A stretch of 64,000 nt of DNA from Anodontia alba (Eukaryota > Mollusca > Bivalvia > Lucinida > Lucinidae). Made by a program: the position numbers and the translations under genes. Location of the stretch: positions 27,571,631 through 27,635,630 of the forward strand of contig OZ024831.1 in NCBI GenBank assembly GCA_964016985.1, given 5' to 3'. Positions 22,942 to 34,184 of the stretch are shown one piece after another (the first letter of the stretch is position 1; every line of letters begins with the position of its first letter). The notes beneath the pieces are model-generated. The model ran no database searches and was not told the DNA's origin. It worked only from the letters and a program-made list of their open reading frames with translations.

Positions 22942-23039
22942 GGGGCCTAGGGGTTGCATCAGATCAATCGCGCAAATAAAAAAAAATAAGCCCCATTCCA
23001 GTAGTTCTTTTTTTTTTCTGTTTGTCGTTTCAAGACGGT

Positions 23040-23180
23040 TTTCTCTGTTTCAGCCATTGTTTGTCTATATTTTGGATATTTCAATTGTACTTTTATGTCT
23101 TGTATTTGTTTGCTCCTCATACCTTCCTCTTCCGGTGCATCGGGAAGACTTTGCCGCGTGATTGTGGCAATTTTGTGTAG
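23040..23180 (+). repeat. Family N dispersed repeat
   Basis: TTGTTTGCTCCTCATACCTTC followed by GCGTGATTGTGGCAATTTTG. Shares this order with copies near 24.2, 28.4, 32.6, 40.8 and 41.1 kb. No terminal repeats or poly-A; class unknown. Confidence 0.45.
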
Positions 23181-23379
23181 TTTTAATAATTTGTTTAATC
23201 TCTGGTATTTTCTGGAAGACTATACAGGATATTTTCCGATTTGCTCAATACGATCATTTTATCAGTTGAAACGTGCCTGACGTGTTGAAATTTTGACCAC
23301 AATACGCATAGTATCTTTGCTGTACACGAAACCAAGCAGAATGTTGCGAATGTTTGATTCCACTTTAATGGAACTGGAT

Positions 23380-23402
23380 ACATTTAGTGGATTTTTCATA
23401 TG

Positions 23403-23433
<31 letters not shown>

Positions 23434-23490
23434 AAGGGTGACAACTTTTCTGACTTCCTGTTAGAATATTCTGTATACCAAGTCCCTTCT
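23380..23490 (-). mobile_element. Family E half copy with T29 run
   Basis: GTGACAACTTTTCTGACTTCC and ACCAAGTCCCTTCTG are the reversed E right part. A T tract (23,403-23,431) sits where other copies have CCATTTTTGTAAGGG. Confidence 0.55.
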
Positions 23491-23639
23491 GTTTACATCG
23501 TTATTAAGCGCATATACTGTTTCTAATGTCATGTTAATTTAGGGCTGGCAGCCACACTACCAACTGAATATCGACCGAATTATAGCGTACACCAGTTTCT
23601 GTAGTTTTTAAACTCTTGTTAAATACTCTGTAGTGTTTC

Positions 23640-23924
23640 CATTACGAAAACACGCCTATTCAAATATATAGAAATTTTCACCTCCAAAAACTGAACATTT
23701 TCAGATAAAAAAAAAAAACACTGATATTTTTCATATTTCTGATCAAAGCATAGATTGTGGGTACCCGTTAGAACCGCCTCGGCGAGGCGGTTCTAACGAG
23801 TACCCACAATCTATGTTTTTGAGCAAAAATAAGAAAAATAATGTATACCCCTGTAAACCCCAGTTTTACAATATAAAAGTGGGGTTTAAGGGGGTCAAAA
23901 TTATATAGGCGTGTTTTCGTTATG
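23640..23924 (+). mobile_element. Family A MITE, near complete
   Basis: CATTACGAAAACACGCC to GGCGTGTTTTCGTTATG. The hairpin GAACCGCCTCGGCGAGGCGG is perfect at the tip. One of the best reference copies for the family in this window. Confidence 0.9.
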
Positions 23925-24149
23925 ACTTACAAATGCTTTTTTTCCCCTTTGAACAATTATATAAGTTAAAGACATATTCAGTTAAGTTTGGGTAACAGAG
24001 TTGCTACCTTTATGGGAAAGGGGTGCCAACTCTGCTTGTCATCTGTTCTGTTTGAGGCTATTAAATTGTAATAATTAATATATCTGCTGTCTAATATATT
24101 GAAAATTTAATAAATATCTATACAACCTCTATTATAGTTCTTCGTTGCT

Positions 24150-24290
24150 TGCATGTCGTTATTGCAATTGTGCTTTGGGTTTCGCCATTGTTTGTTTCTC
24201 ATATCTTCAGACTTTGGCACAACTTGAAGGCTGTGCTTCGTGACTATGACCGTTCCTGAGTAATTCTTTTATATATAATAATTGGAACAT
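24150..24290 (+). repeat. Family N dispersed repeat
   Basis: GCCATTGTTTGTTTCTCATA, then AACTTGAAGGCTGTGCTTCG and TGACTATGACCGTTCCTGAG, in the same order as the 28.4-kb copy. Confidence 0.5.
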
Positions 24291-26489
24291 ATTACAAATA
24301 CCTGAATTTAGTGATACATTTATTCTCTCTACTTTAAATGAATTACTTTTCAGTATGGTGGCACCATCATGGTTCAAGCCAGTGGCGAGGTGATAACTGT
24401 CGTAAAACGCACGTTATCTGTAACTTCATGATTTCTGTAAATTGCATGCACCGGACAGAATGTACATTTCTATGAATAGGAGTTTTATCAGACTGGCATA
24501 AGAATAACATTGATATCACGTCTTATCCAAAACAAAAGAAAACGTACGGTTTTGTACTTGCAGATCATTAGCCACAGTTCGTTCAGAGACATTAACTTGC
24601 TTTGCAGCTTCTAAAATGCCATGAAATGCATACGCTTAACATACCCCGATAAGGATGTATGAGCGCGCATGTTGATGCTAGGTTTGAACATTTGTTTACA
24701 ATGCGATATGTTACCTCTATGCTCATCGCGGTCTTATTTTAGTCACACTGTATTGTACTAATCCATTGACTTGAAGAAATTTTAGCATAAGCTTAGGGTA
24801 AGATGATCGAAACGATGGTTTTACTGCGTGCATTATAATTAGCGCACCCTCTAGGCGTTATAAAAGGGGTCATAAAAGGAACTTTTAATACTTGTCTCGA
24901 CACCCTTTGAAATTAAAACGCGTGAACGTGATACGAAAAGGAATATTACTCTTTGCCGTTTTATGACGTCAATAAAATCGGACTCCATATTTAAGTCGAA
25001 AACCCCGGCCATGGAACAAAAGAAACTACGGTTTATTCATTGATGAGGATTAATTCAGATTTGCATATAGATTTGGTCAAGGAGAATCTATGTTACTACT
25101 GAGAAAGTTTGTCCTTTACTGCGTATTGTTCAAAATTAACAGCCTCTTTGGCTTCTGTCCGAATGCTTTGATGTTGCTCTAGTGTCCTAATCATATTAGT
25201 CTGTGACTGTCTTGCGATTTGAAAACAATAGAGATAATGCATTGGCAGACAAGATTAAGGTCATCGTCAACAGGGGTAATGCAAACATGAACGACATTAA
25301 AACTTTATGTAAATTTTCGCTTTTGATAGCAAACATGATTTAAGTCATATTTTGCATCATAAATTTTAATAATGTTTCTTTTATTGAAAGTGGACGCTAT
25401 GGTTTATCATTTACTTTTGTAACTTTCACTGTTGCTGCAGCTGTGCCTCACACTGGCTGTCTAAGGCCTAAGCCAAGTTAATGTCATTTGTTTAGAAAAA
25501 CAATGAAATGCTAATTCTGGCCCAAACTGGTAGATTCTTTGTATTTACAAAGTACAACGGCATGCAACAGTCCATCCTTTATCCTAATGACACAGAATTT
25601 GTACAATACATCCTCTAATAGAAAGTGCATATTTCCCGTTTTTACACTGGTGGTATATACATACTCTGATGTTCATTGTTACATATAAAGGTTTATCCGA
25701 GATAAAAACTTTAAACCACTCCATACAAAAACTTCTCCTAGATTCTCAAGAAATTCTAAGCACCTCACTTCTCCAGGAGTATAAAAACAATTTATGAACC
25801 TATTACCTGTCACCAAAAAGGAAAACTATACCACGGAAGGACCGGCTCTTCAAGAAAATACCAAGAAAACTTTTCGAACCATACAAAATAAAGATAAAAG
25901 TAATCATATTAAAAAGCTAAGTAAAGTAAAGTAAATAATAATAATAAAACAATTCGCTGCAAAATGGAAAAAAAAAAATAAAAATCTTACCAATCGAAAA
26001 TAATATCAATTCTGAAAAGATGGAAGCCTACTTTCTCTTAAGCAACAGTAGTTTTTTATTTTTTTTTTTTTTTCAATATAATTATTGAAATGTCACAATA
26101 ATGTTATACATTATTATGTGTTGATATGTTTTCACTATTTGTTTTATTTTTTTGTGATCTGTAATTTTGAGATTTTTTTTATACGTTTGAGTCTATTTAC
26201 TACTGTACTAGCTTCAACAGTTAGACCTGGCAGATTGTATCTATAAAGTGAGAGTTCTACGAACCAATTACATTATTACATATTAATTACAGCTGAAGAG
26301 TGTGACAGTATTCAAGTTTGGGCGCAACAAAAGCAAAATATTCACAATATATCAGTCATACCACGAGAAAAGGAGTCTTCAGGGCGTACGAACATAAGGG
26401 ATCCAAGTCAGCTAGTAAAGACTCACAATCTCATATGGATCTTTTGCTCTACTAGGCAATGATATATCTACAGTATCCAACGAGTTTGA
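24291..26489. other. about 2.2 kb without recognised feature
   Basis: No open frame above 60 codons and none of the MITE ends. It includes a T-rich run at 26,052-26,073 and AT-rich stretches near 25.9 kb. This is the largest MITE-free block of the left half, and could be old unique intergenic or intronic DNA. Confidence 0.5.
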
Positions 26490-26562
26490 AAACGGACAGC
26501 GAAGGTCCATATCAGACTACAGTCTGATCTTGACCTTCGTTGTCCACATATGCCCGAATATC
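26490..26562. mobile_element. Family C2 fragment
   Basis: Single hairpin GGACAGCGAAGGTCCATATC / GATCTTGACCTTCGTTGTCC with CAGACTACAGTCTG at the tip. Confidence 0.5.
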
Positions 26563-26767
26563 TAATTTCGCACGACGTGGCCTCATCATAATGATTGATT
26601 ATCTCGGGTACATGTTTTAGTCAAAGGCGCATGTTGTGACAATGCATTTCTCCCACCTTTGCCTATATGAGATAGGCTTTTTGCCCATGTGAGAAACTTC
26701 TACCTCACAAAACCAGCCACTTAAAATCTTAAAGGTGGAGAAAAATCTTAAGGGGTGGGAGAAAAAA

Positions 26768-26908
26768 ATCCATCAGTGAGCCAGTCCATGCAGGATAGGG
26801 GAGTCTCACCCATAGGGTAGGAAATTCAACCAGGGACTAGGCAAGCCGGTTGGAATTCCTACCCCTCAGGTGAGATTTCCCTATCCTGCATGGACACTCA
26901 TGATGGAT
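26768..26908. mobile_element. palindromic MITE with ATCCATCA ends
   Basis: ATCCATCAGTGAGCCAGTCC and CATGCAGGATAGGG on the left face their complements on the right (CCCTATCCTGCATGGAC...GATGGAT). The centre is near AGGCAAGCCGG. Related sequence may extend left to about 26,655. One copy in the window. Confidence 0.6.
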
Positions 26909-27197
26909 TTTTATATTCTTGCATACCAACAGTGCCACAAAAACACAATAAATGCTCAAAATATCCGCTTACACACCGTTGACTGATCTCAATTGGAAAT
27001 GTTAAGCTATATTTCTTACATTTTAAATGTCATATTTTTCGCAAGATTTTTTCTAGGGATCTCAAAGACTCTGTTACATATACTAACGTCAAAATGGCTA
27101 AGATAATATAAGTTATATTTCAAACTAAAAAATAGTTTCAAAACTTGTATGTGAGGCTTACATATGAATACAGCTGCATTTGCTTTTAAAGATTACG

Positions 27198-27404
27198 TTA
27201 ACCCATTTATGCCTAGCGTACCATAAAATGGACATTAGCAAACAATGTACGCGGCGTCTTATCAGGGTCTACACTGTTTGCATTTAGGACAGGAATTGCT
27301 TTAAAAGATGATAAAAATACAAACTTAGCAGACACTCCTTACTTTTGAAATGAACCGGTCTAAATAGTTAATGTAGAAGAGTCCACTCGACATAAATGGG
27401 TTAA
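27198..27404. mobile_element. Family B1 MITE (TTAA target)
   Basis: TTAACCCATTTATGCCTAGC at the left and GACATAAATGGGTTAA at the right give clean TTAA ends with a CCCATTTATG inverted repeat. One arm of the core is deleted (GCAAACAATGTACGCGGCG), while GTCTACACTGTTTGC is kept. Confidence 0.8.
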
Positions 27405-27624
27405 CTTAGCTCACATTTTTCTATGTTTTATCGCCGTCATATTTCAGGAGGTTGGCGCATGATTATTGGTCGTGCCCATCCAACTCGTGGCTTCTCTAGC
27501 ACTCGCTTCAGGTTGCAATTGAGCCCTTTACTTTGTTGCATTGCAGTTTTGTTATTATTTGTGTTTTATTGTGATATTTCACTGATGAGGTAGAGGACCA
27601 TACGAGGACTGAACACATATTTAC

Positions 27625-27895
27625 CTCACGAAAACATGCCTATATAATATTGACCCACTTAAACCCCACTTTTATATAGTAATACTGGGGTTTACAGGGG
27701 TATACACTTATTTCTGCTCAAACACATAAATTGTGGTACTCGTTAGAACCGCCTGGGCGAGGCGGTTCTAACGAGTACCCACTATTTATGTTTCTGAGCA
27801 AAATATAAAAAAAAATATCAGATTTTTTATCTGAAATTTTTCAGATTTTGGAGGTGATTTTTTCTATATATTTGAATAAGCATGTTTTCGTGATG
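27625..27895 (-). mobile_element. Family A MITE
   Basis: CTCACGAAAACATGCC to GCATGTTTTCGTGATG. The core hairpin carries GAACCGCCTGGGCGAGGCGG with one mismatch. Left flank ATATTTAC and right flank ATATTTTT are similar, but this is AT-rich sequence and not clear evidence of a duplication. Confidence 0.85.
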
Positions 27896-28172
27896 ATATT
27901 TTTTAGCTGCATCAGTATTAAGGTCGAGAGTTTGATAGAGTAAAACTAGTTTAAGTCTCAAGTGGTTTATAATGCTGTCCCTTCCAAGGGGAAATTCTGA
28001 TGTGGATCCGAGTTGCTGTAAAATCCAAAACAATGGTCGCTCGCTGTATGGCTGTCTGTTCTGCTTCATGTTTTGTTTTCATGTATTATATTTTTTGAGG
28101 TCACCTTCTTCAATGACTGTCCACTTTGCTTTCTGTTTTTTGTTTTTTCTTTTTTTTTTCGTTTTTTTTTTC

Positions 28173-28195
28173 TTTTTTTGTTTTGTTTTGTTTTG

Positions 28196-28253
<58 letters not shown>
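28173..28253. repeat. (TTTTG)n and (TG)27 run
   Basis: TTTTG units grade into a pure TG run, preceded by a T-rich stretch from about 28,138. Several overlapping Phe/Cys/Val-rich open frames are produced by it. Confidence 0.95.
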
Positions 28254-28256
<3 letters not shown>

Positions 28257-28289
28257 TACATTAATTTGGTTTGCATTATTGCGCTTATG

Positions 28290-28530
28290 CGTTGGCCCAC
28301 TTCGAGGTTGAGAGTAAGGCTTCGATCGAGAAAAACTGGTTTAAGCATGCCTTCCTTCACACTAGGGGAGGCGGTTCTTCTGTTGCAATTCTGTTTTTCT
28401 TTCTTTCTTTCCTTTCGGTTATTGCATCTGTGACGTTGTGTCTTACCATTGTCCGTTCCTCATCTCTTCTTCTTACAGTACCACTTGAAGGCTGTGCTGC
28501 TTCGTTATTGTGATCTGTCCTGGGTAACTT
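28290..28530 (+). repeat. Family N dispersed repeat, longest copy
   Basis: Starts near GCCCACTTCGAGGTTGAGAG. It includes GGGGAGGCGGTTCTTCTGTTG, ACCATTGTCCGTTCCTCATC and CTTGAAGGCTGTGCTGCTTC, and ends near CCTGGGTAACTTATTTAC. No inverted ends or poly-A are visible. Confidence 0.5.
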
Positions 28531-28669
28531 ATTTACTGTTTATAGCTGTTTATATTTCATCCTGTTATGTACACTTACATGGAATAGTCGGGCTCCTTAA
28601 CGCTTAACCATACCTGTTCTAAAATTTGAACAAGGTTTTTTTTTCTTTCATTAATTGTTAATGTGTCCA

Positions 28670-28780
28670 AAACTACTGGATGAGGGACAAACGGTGTAAA
28701 CAAAATCTAAAAGGTTGCCTTGATTAGACGCTGTGCTGTGCTGCGCCTGATCTGCGGATACTCTATTTGCACGGACCTTT
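28670..28780. mobile_element. Family B1-like core, decayed
   Basis: ACAAACGGTGTAAAC, TTGATTAGACGCTGTGCTG, GCGCCTGATCTGCGGATAC and CTATTTGC keep the order of the B1/G core with many changes. Termini cannot be assigned. Confidence 0.4.
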
Positions 28781-29008
28781 CGTTCGGAATACCTTAGGAA
28801 AATGTGAATATTGAAGTTCTGAACATTTTCGAACAGTTCGTAGTAACATTTTGTCAAGTAACGTATGATCTTTCTTTACCTCACGTATTATCATTTTGTC
28901 GTAAATAAAGTCTGGCAAACCTCAATTCCACGAACGCCTATTGCTGTAACCTACTTAAGACTGAATACACTCCCCTACCCTATATACTGGAAGACTCGAA
29001 TCTCAGTG

Positions 29009-29152
29009 TTAAATGGGGTTTAGATATTCCTAAAGAAAAATGACTAAACTATTTGCAAACAGTGGATACCCTGATCAGACGCCGCATTCTGCGGCGTCTG
29101 ATCTGGGTCTGCACCTTTTGCCAATTACCATTTTGGTAAAAGTGGGTAAATA
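29009..29152. mobile_element. Family B1 MITE
   Basis: The core GACGCCGCATTCTGCGGCGTC is a perfect stem with a short loop, within TGCAAACAGTGGATACCC / GGGTCTGCACC arms. The right end decays at AAAGTGGGTAAA. The left TTAA at 29,009 is plausible only. Confidence 0.6.
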
Positions 29153-30468
29153 TACTGCATGTACTAGCAGACTAGTTTATTAAGAAACAAAATACAGCCT
29201 AAATATTCACCGGACCAAAATATGGAATAACATTTTATTGTTGCATATCATTTTCACACAAATTACATCAATATCAAGTCTTGATGCTATGAACGTCACT
29301 TCAAAGAAGCCGCTTTTAATGGGCTCTATGCTTCTGTAATTTCATAACTAAAACTCACATTATTATCTTATCATGGAAAACTACACTCTAAAATGTTTTA
29401 AAATGATTATAAGAAAATAAAATACGAAACAGTAAGCCATGTCAATCAAGTTCGACATAAATGTCATTTTCAAAGGCAATCTGCGTTGCTCTGGGTTTTA
29501 TTACAGTATTTTTTCACGAGCAGTAATGCTAGATTGTTCCACTTTATGAATATATACACTTAAGATAAATACCATCTAAAACCTCTCCAGAAACGCATTC
29601 TCCAACAATGTACAAGTTCAGTCTCCTGATAGTCAGATTTGGTCTGAAGAGGTCAAGGTTATTTATTCAACAACGTCATGATTCCGACATTTATGGGTTT
29701 TTATGCCAATAAAATACGAAAATGTTTCATATAATTTTAATAGAAGTTTAAATATTTATTGTATGATAAGTATCCAGAAGGTAACAATAATAGTTATAAA
29801 AAAGCAAGCAGTGTACAAAAGTCCTGAGACTTACATCATACAGGAGAATGACCCGCTTAAAAGTAAATTGCATTTTGAGTACCTGTTTATACAGCTTATC
29901 TAAGTTTAGATACGAATTAACACACTAATAACCAGCCGATATTGCACAAATGTCTAATAGTACGGAATCGGTCACTTGTATGTCATACTTAGTACACTTT
30001 ACTAATATTGTGTAGGGTTAATCCTTGCCAATTATACTAACAAACTGTGAGGTTACATTTCTGTGTGGAATGTTCCAGAGCCCTTTCTGGTACCTCATGT
30101 ATTATCAAGTACAATGCTACAAGAATTTAACAACTGTTATAAAAATCATTTTAAGGGGAGGGGTGGGGGTGGGGGGAGATGGCGGAGGGCGGAGCTGGTA
30201 AGATGTCAAGGGAGACAACTCTAAAACACAGCCCTCCCAAGGCATTAGGTACAGGTTAAATGACATAAAATAATATAGCAAGACGGTACTCAAACAAAAA
30301 CAGAGTAAAGGAGAAAGATGAACCTCAAACGACATAGGAATTAGAATTTTTTAAACACTGTGATGAAACAAAGCAACGGGGTCAATGACGATCTGAAGCC
30401 AGAACACACGAAAACCACAAACAATACCACGATGGACCCGACCAAAGACATTGATAGTCAAGCGTCAA
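29153..30468. other. no gene or repeat recognised
   Basis: About 1.3 kb of mostly AT-rich sequence. A G-rich stretch of GGGGTGGGGGT type near 30,155-30,190 is the only compositional oddity. Open frames are below 75 codons. Confidence 0.5.
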
Positions 30469-30745
30469 CATTACGAAAACACGCCTATTCAAATATATTG
30501 AGAATTTTACCTCCAAAAAATGAAATCTTTCAGATCAAAATTTCTGATATTGTTCATATTTCTGCTCAAAACATAGATTGTGGGTACTCGTTAGAACCGC
30601 CTCGATGAGGCGGTTCTAACGAGTACCTACAATCTATGTTTTGAGTAGAAATAAGAAAAATAATATATACCCCTGTAAACCCCAGTTTTACTATATAAAA
30701 GTGGGGTTTAAGGGGTCAAAATTATATAGGCATGTTTTCGTGATG
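30469..30745 (+). mobile_element. Family A MITE, near complete
   Basis: CATTACGAAAACACGCC to GCATGTTTTCGTGATG. The tip of the core is GCCTCGATGAGGCGG, a compensated change relative to the 23.6-kb copy that keeps the stem paired. Confidence 0.9.
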
Positions 30746-31300
30746 CCATCTAAAACATATTGAGGAGGGTCGTCATTTAGTCTGAGGACCGACCGTACGC
30801 CCCATAACAACCATGCATGCTGTTTGCCGCAGTCTTTAAAATTGTTCCGAAAAATCGGTTTTTCCCAACTTTTTTTCTGATTTTATAGACAGAACTTCTT
30901 GCAAAAGTGTTTTCAAACCAACTTTATATTGAATGATTAGATAAACTTTGAAAATGTTTTACGTTGTTTATGATAACGGTACCCTTGCTTAAGAAAGAAA
31001 TTTAGCAGTAAAATGTATATTACATTTATGAAAGTCACTGACTTGTTTAATCTCTGCTAGCAAAACGAACCAACTAGGATATAGCATGAGGAAACTCTGG
31101 CGTGGCATCCGTATATCTCGGATGCCTGGTTATGTTGAACATATGGAAATTCAACTGATATCATTTGCATTGTGCTAACAATTGTTTTACATAAAGGGGT
31201 TCTATGTTTGTGAAGAGAGAGTCTGAAGTGTGTATAAAGTTGACTGTGACAACCTCGGTACTGTTATAAATAAAAAAATAGGCAACGATCAGGAATCGAT
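30746..31300. other. no gene or repeat recognised
   Basis: Unique-looking DNA. No hairpin of note and no open frame above 80 codons. Confidence 0.45.
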
Positions 31301-31490
31301 ATCCCTTAGTATTAGTACAGACAGATGTGGACAAACAATGAAGACCCTGATCAAACGCCGCAGAACGCGGCGTTTGATCAGGGTCTACACTGTTTGCCAC
31401 TTTTTAGCAATATTTTAGACACATCAAGCAGAACAGGGTTTTTCAAATTTTAGGACAAGTACAGTAAGGTGATAAGGTGTCCCAATACTT
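31301..31490. mobile_element. Family G MITE
   Basis: The core AAACGCCGCAGAACGCGGCGTT sits within AGACCCTGATC / GATCAGGGTCTACACTG arms. The right part ATTTTAGGACAAGTACAGTA and GGTGTCCCAATACTTAT matches the other G copies. The left end has decayed. It ends only 3-4 bases before the B3 copy that follows. Confidence 0.65.
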
Positions 31491-31493
31491 ATG

Positions 31494-31704
31494 TTAACCC
31501 TTGTCATTTTGAATAAATTGATGCCACGCCCACTTCGAATTTCCAGCCAATCAAATTACTTGATCCGGGTTTTTGATAGAAATTCACATATTTGATGTCA
31601 AACAGTGTGGATCCAGATCAGTTGGCTTCTGAAGAAGCCAACTGATCTGGATCCACACTGTTTGCTAAGACAGGGCATGTCGTGTTTAGCAAGAGAAGAG
31701 TTAA
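31494..31704 (+). mobile_element. Family B3 MITE (TTAA target)
   Basis: TTAACCCTTGTCATTTTG at the left and GCAAGAGAAGAGTTAA at the right. The central stem CAGTTGGCTTCTGAAGAAGC and its complement continue into ACAGTGTGGATCCAGATC arms, a palindrome of more than 50 bp. Contains CCACGCCCACTTCGAATTTC, seen in all B3 copies. Confidence 0.8.
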
Positions 31705-31784
31705 ATACAGTATATGGTATTAGCAGGAAAATCAAAGTACCAACGTCCATATGTGTGAAGTTCAACAAAGGCTTAACGAATCCT

Positions 31785-31975
31785 TATGTCATATGCGGAA
31801 GGCGAATGCCAGCTAATCATGCGCATTTCCACCGTCCTTTTACGGCCTTCGCTGGCTGTCTCCTTTCAGACATGTTGGATAATGTAGAATATGCCGATAG
31901 AGAATACCTTGATCAGACTGCGTATATGCGCAAGGTGATGTGAGTAATCGCTGTTCGCATATATGGCATTCAGCC
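31785..31975. mobile_element. Family C2 MITE, decayed
   Basis: CATATGCGGAAGGCGAATGCC and GGCCTTCGCTGGCTGTC form the first hairpin. CTTGATCAGACTGCGTATATG with GCGCAAGGTGATG forms a second one, ending at CGCTGTTCGCATATATGGC. Confidence 0.5.
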
Positions 31976-33394
31976 GTTTACCTATCCTGCACATTATATG
32001 CTCAACCCGGCTGTCTTTATTTCGACAGGATGTCATTTGAGCATTGTCATTTGTCAGTATTGGATGAAGTCACATTTGAAATGTATCTCTGAAAAAAGAG
32101 CAAACAGAAAATGTTTTTCATCGTGGTTCCTGGATAATTTTATGACTGTATAACCATAAATGTCTCATTCTGATAGGCAATAAAACTGAATTCAAAGGAA
32201 CCCATCACTGGAGACATTAGACAATTGAAGGGCAGGTGAGATTTCAAAGAAAATACAAATTATCAGCTAAACAACCAGTAGAAACCAGATGCCGAATATT
32301 TGGATGTGACAATCGTAAATGTTTCTTATCATACATGTCAAATCTGAATACCGTATATACACTTAGTATCCTAAACCCCTTTCCGTACGTGTCCAAAATT
32401 TCGAACAATTTACTACCTATTTATGTGTCTTAGTACTGTTGGAAGGGTGGCAAATAGTTTAGACCCTGAACAGACATCAAACTCTATATCACTATCATTC
32501 AATATCTGATCATTGTCTACATAATTTTTAACAACAGATTAGTCTTCGTTATTGTCCATGGAACTCTAGGCCATTCCAATGCAACTCTTCTTTTTCGTGT
32601 GTAGTGGGTTTCGTTTGTGACGTTTTTATGTCATTGTTTGTTTCTCCTCTCTCCATGTTTTTGTTGCTCTAAAAAGCTGTGCTGCATGATTCTGGCATTT
32701 CCTTGGTATCTTCCGTTTTATGTTTATACAAAATCCCTCAGTAGACGCATACACGTCTGTATCTTCGGTTTCGGCATACTGCATGAATCACATGCGTATA
32801 TACAGTAGGATTGTCAGGGTTCCGGTCTGGCACAATTATGATTCTATTCAGTGCTTTAACGTGAACTATTTTTGATAATAGTTAGCATTGATAATGGCCA
32901 TACAAGCTTTGTAATAATGGTCATACAAACTATATACAGAACATCAGTTTATTATAGTCTCACTTCCAGATACAAACATTGAAATGTGATATATATTAGA
33001 AACAGAATAGTTAAGACTTGCGAGAGACTTCTTGATAAAAATATACAATAAAATACTACGGAAATACCGGGTAAGCATCCCATGCCAACAAATCTTTAAT
33101 CCGAACCGAATATCCTTACGTACAATTATATGCATAGTAGGTTGAGAGGCATGTGGCGGAAACCAATGTTCGAACAGCATGTTCCTCGCCCAGCAGTTGA
33201 ATACACATAGTGTCATTTCGGATAGAACATTGCACAGGCCGTGGAAGTTTTAATACACTATAATCATTTATGTCTGTAAATTGTTAATTAGCTCAAGATA
33301 TCATTTACCTATAAGATTCTACATTTATAATACATAACACTGCACTATACACTGTTCACTAAATTATAAATGTCTTTAAAATGTATCCATATAA
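31976..33394. other. mostly featureless, one Family N fragment
   Basis: A family N copy lies at about 32,590-32,730 (TCATTGTTTGTTTCTCCTC, GCTGTGCTGCATGATTCTGG). The rest has no repeat or gene I can support. TGGTCATACAAACTATATA at 32,919 recurs with one change at 34,345. Confidence 0.4.
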
Positions 33395-33848
33395 ATATTG
33401 CGCTTCGTGGTTAAAATATTGCAGATTTTGGTACTAATCCTTATCACAGGTATAATATCACAGCTCAGACTACAGACTAATTTTTCTTGTTTCGTTCTCA
33501 TAAAAAGCTGTTGTGTTACTTTGGGAAATAACAGTTCTCGCTGTAGATAGGACAATCCAGTAAAACATGTTCTTCAGATTCGATTGTGTTTTCAGAGTTG
33601 AAACATATTCTTTACTGTCTTCGGGTAATTGTTACTACCTTCCAGTGTCGATACGTATTGGAGCGACTTCCAGTCTAAACTTAGCTAGAGCACTCTTGTG
33701 CGATCGTGGCATTGTAACTTTACAGTAATTTTCCTTCTTATATTCAGTTTTGAATGTTCTATAAGTTCTTCACATATAACCTCCATTACCTTGTCTGGCG
33801 TTTTCTATTGATGTTTCATTTAGCCATTTGGAATTTTCTTTTGTAATA
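33395..33848 (-). pseudogene. decayed C-terminus of a retrotransposon-type ORF
   Basis: Read on the minus strand, successive frames give RTYRTFKTEYKKENYCKV, then SHKSALAKFRLEVAPIRIDT, then, after stops and a frameshift, IESEEHVLLDCPIYSE and finally NILTTKRNIYMDTF. This order (a KF-x-VAPIR-x-TGR block, then a C-terminal C-P-x-Y block) resembles C-terminal regions of reverse-transcriptase-type ORFs in invertebrate mobile elements as I remember them. At least three stops and one frameshift make it non-functional. The rest of the ORF is not found. A pogo-like MITE starts directly at its upstream side. Confidence 0.5.
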
Positions 33849-33849
33849 A

Positions 33850-34184
33850 TACAGTCGACACTCGTTATCTCGAATTCCAAGAGACTCCCTGAAATACTTC
33901 GAGATATCCGTAGTTCGACATATCAGGTTTGCAGAATTGAGGAAAAAATAATTTGATTAATCACATTTAACAAACTGATAGGTAATTGGACTTTTGAAGT
34001 TAGAGATATATTGAAAATATTGTGGAAAAGAGGAGAAATTGCTCCTTAGGAGCAATTTCTCCTCTTTTCTACAATATTTTCCATCTGTTGTTAGGTTTTC
34101 ATGCATAGGCAGGGACCAGATTTTCACTTCGAGATAAGCGGTTATTCGAGATAAGCGAGGTCGAGATAACGAGAGTCAACTGTA
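33850..34184. mobile_element. Family M pogo-like MITE (TA target)
   Basis: TA + CAGTCGACACTCGTTATCTCG at the left, CGAGATAACGAGAGTCAACTG + TA at the right. A subterminal TTCGAGATA repeat lies on both sides, and the centre is a hairpin AGAGGAGAAATTGCTCCT / AGGAGCAATTTCTCCTCT. TA duplication and CAGT ends fit the pogo/Tigger branch of Tc1/mariner. Confidence 0.8.

Noticed and set aside
27610..27905. Short target duplication ATATTT around a Family A copy
   Set aside because: The flanks are AT-rich, the match is imperfect and does not abut the left end, and the nested copies show no duplication.
27972..28513. Overlapping frames up to 153 codons
   Set aside because: They are produced by TTTTG and TG repeats and by part of a family N copy.
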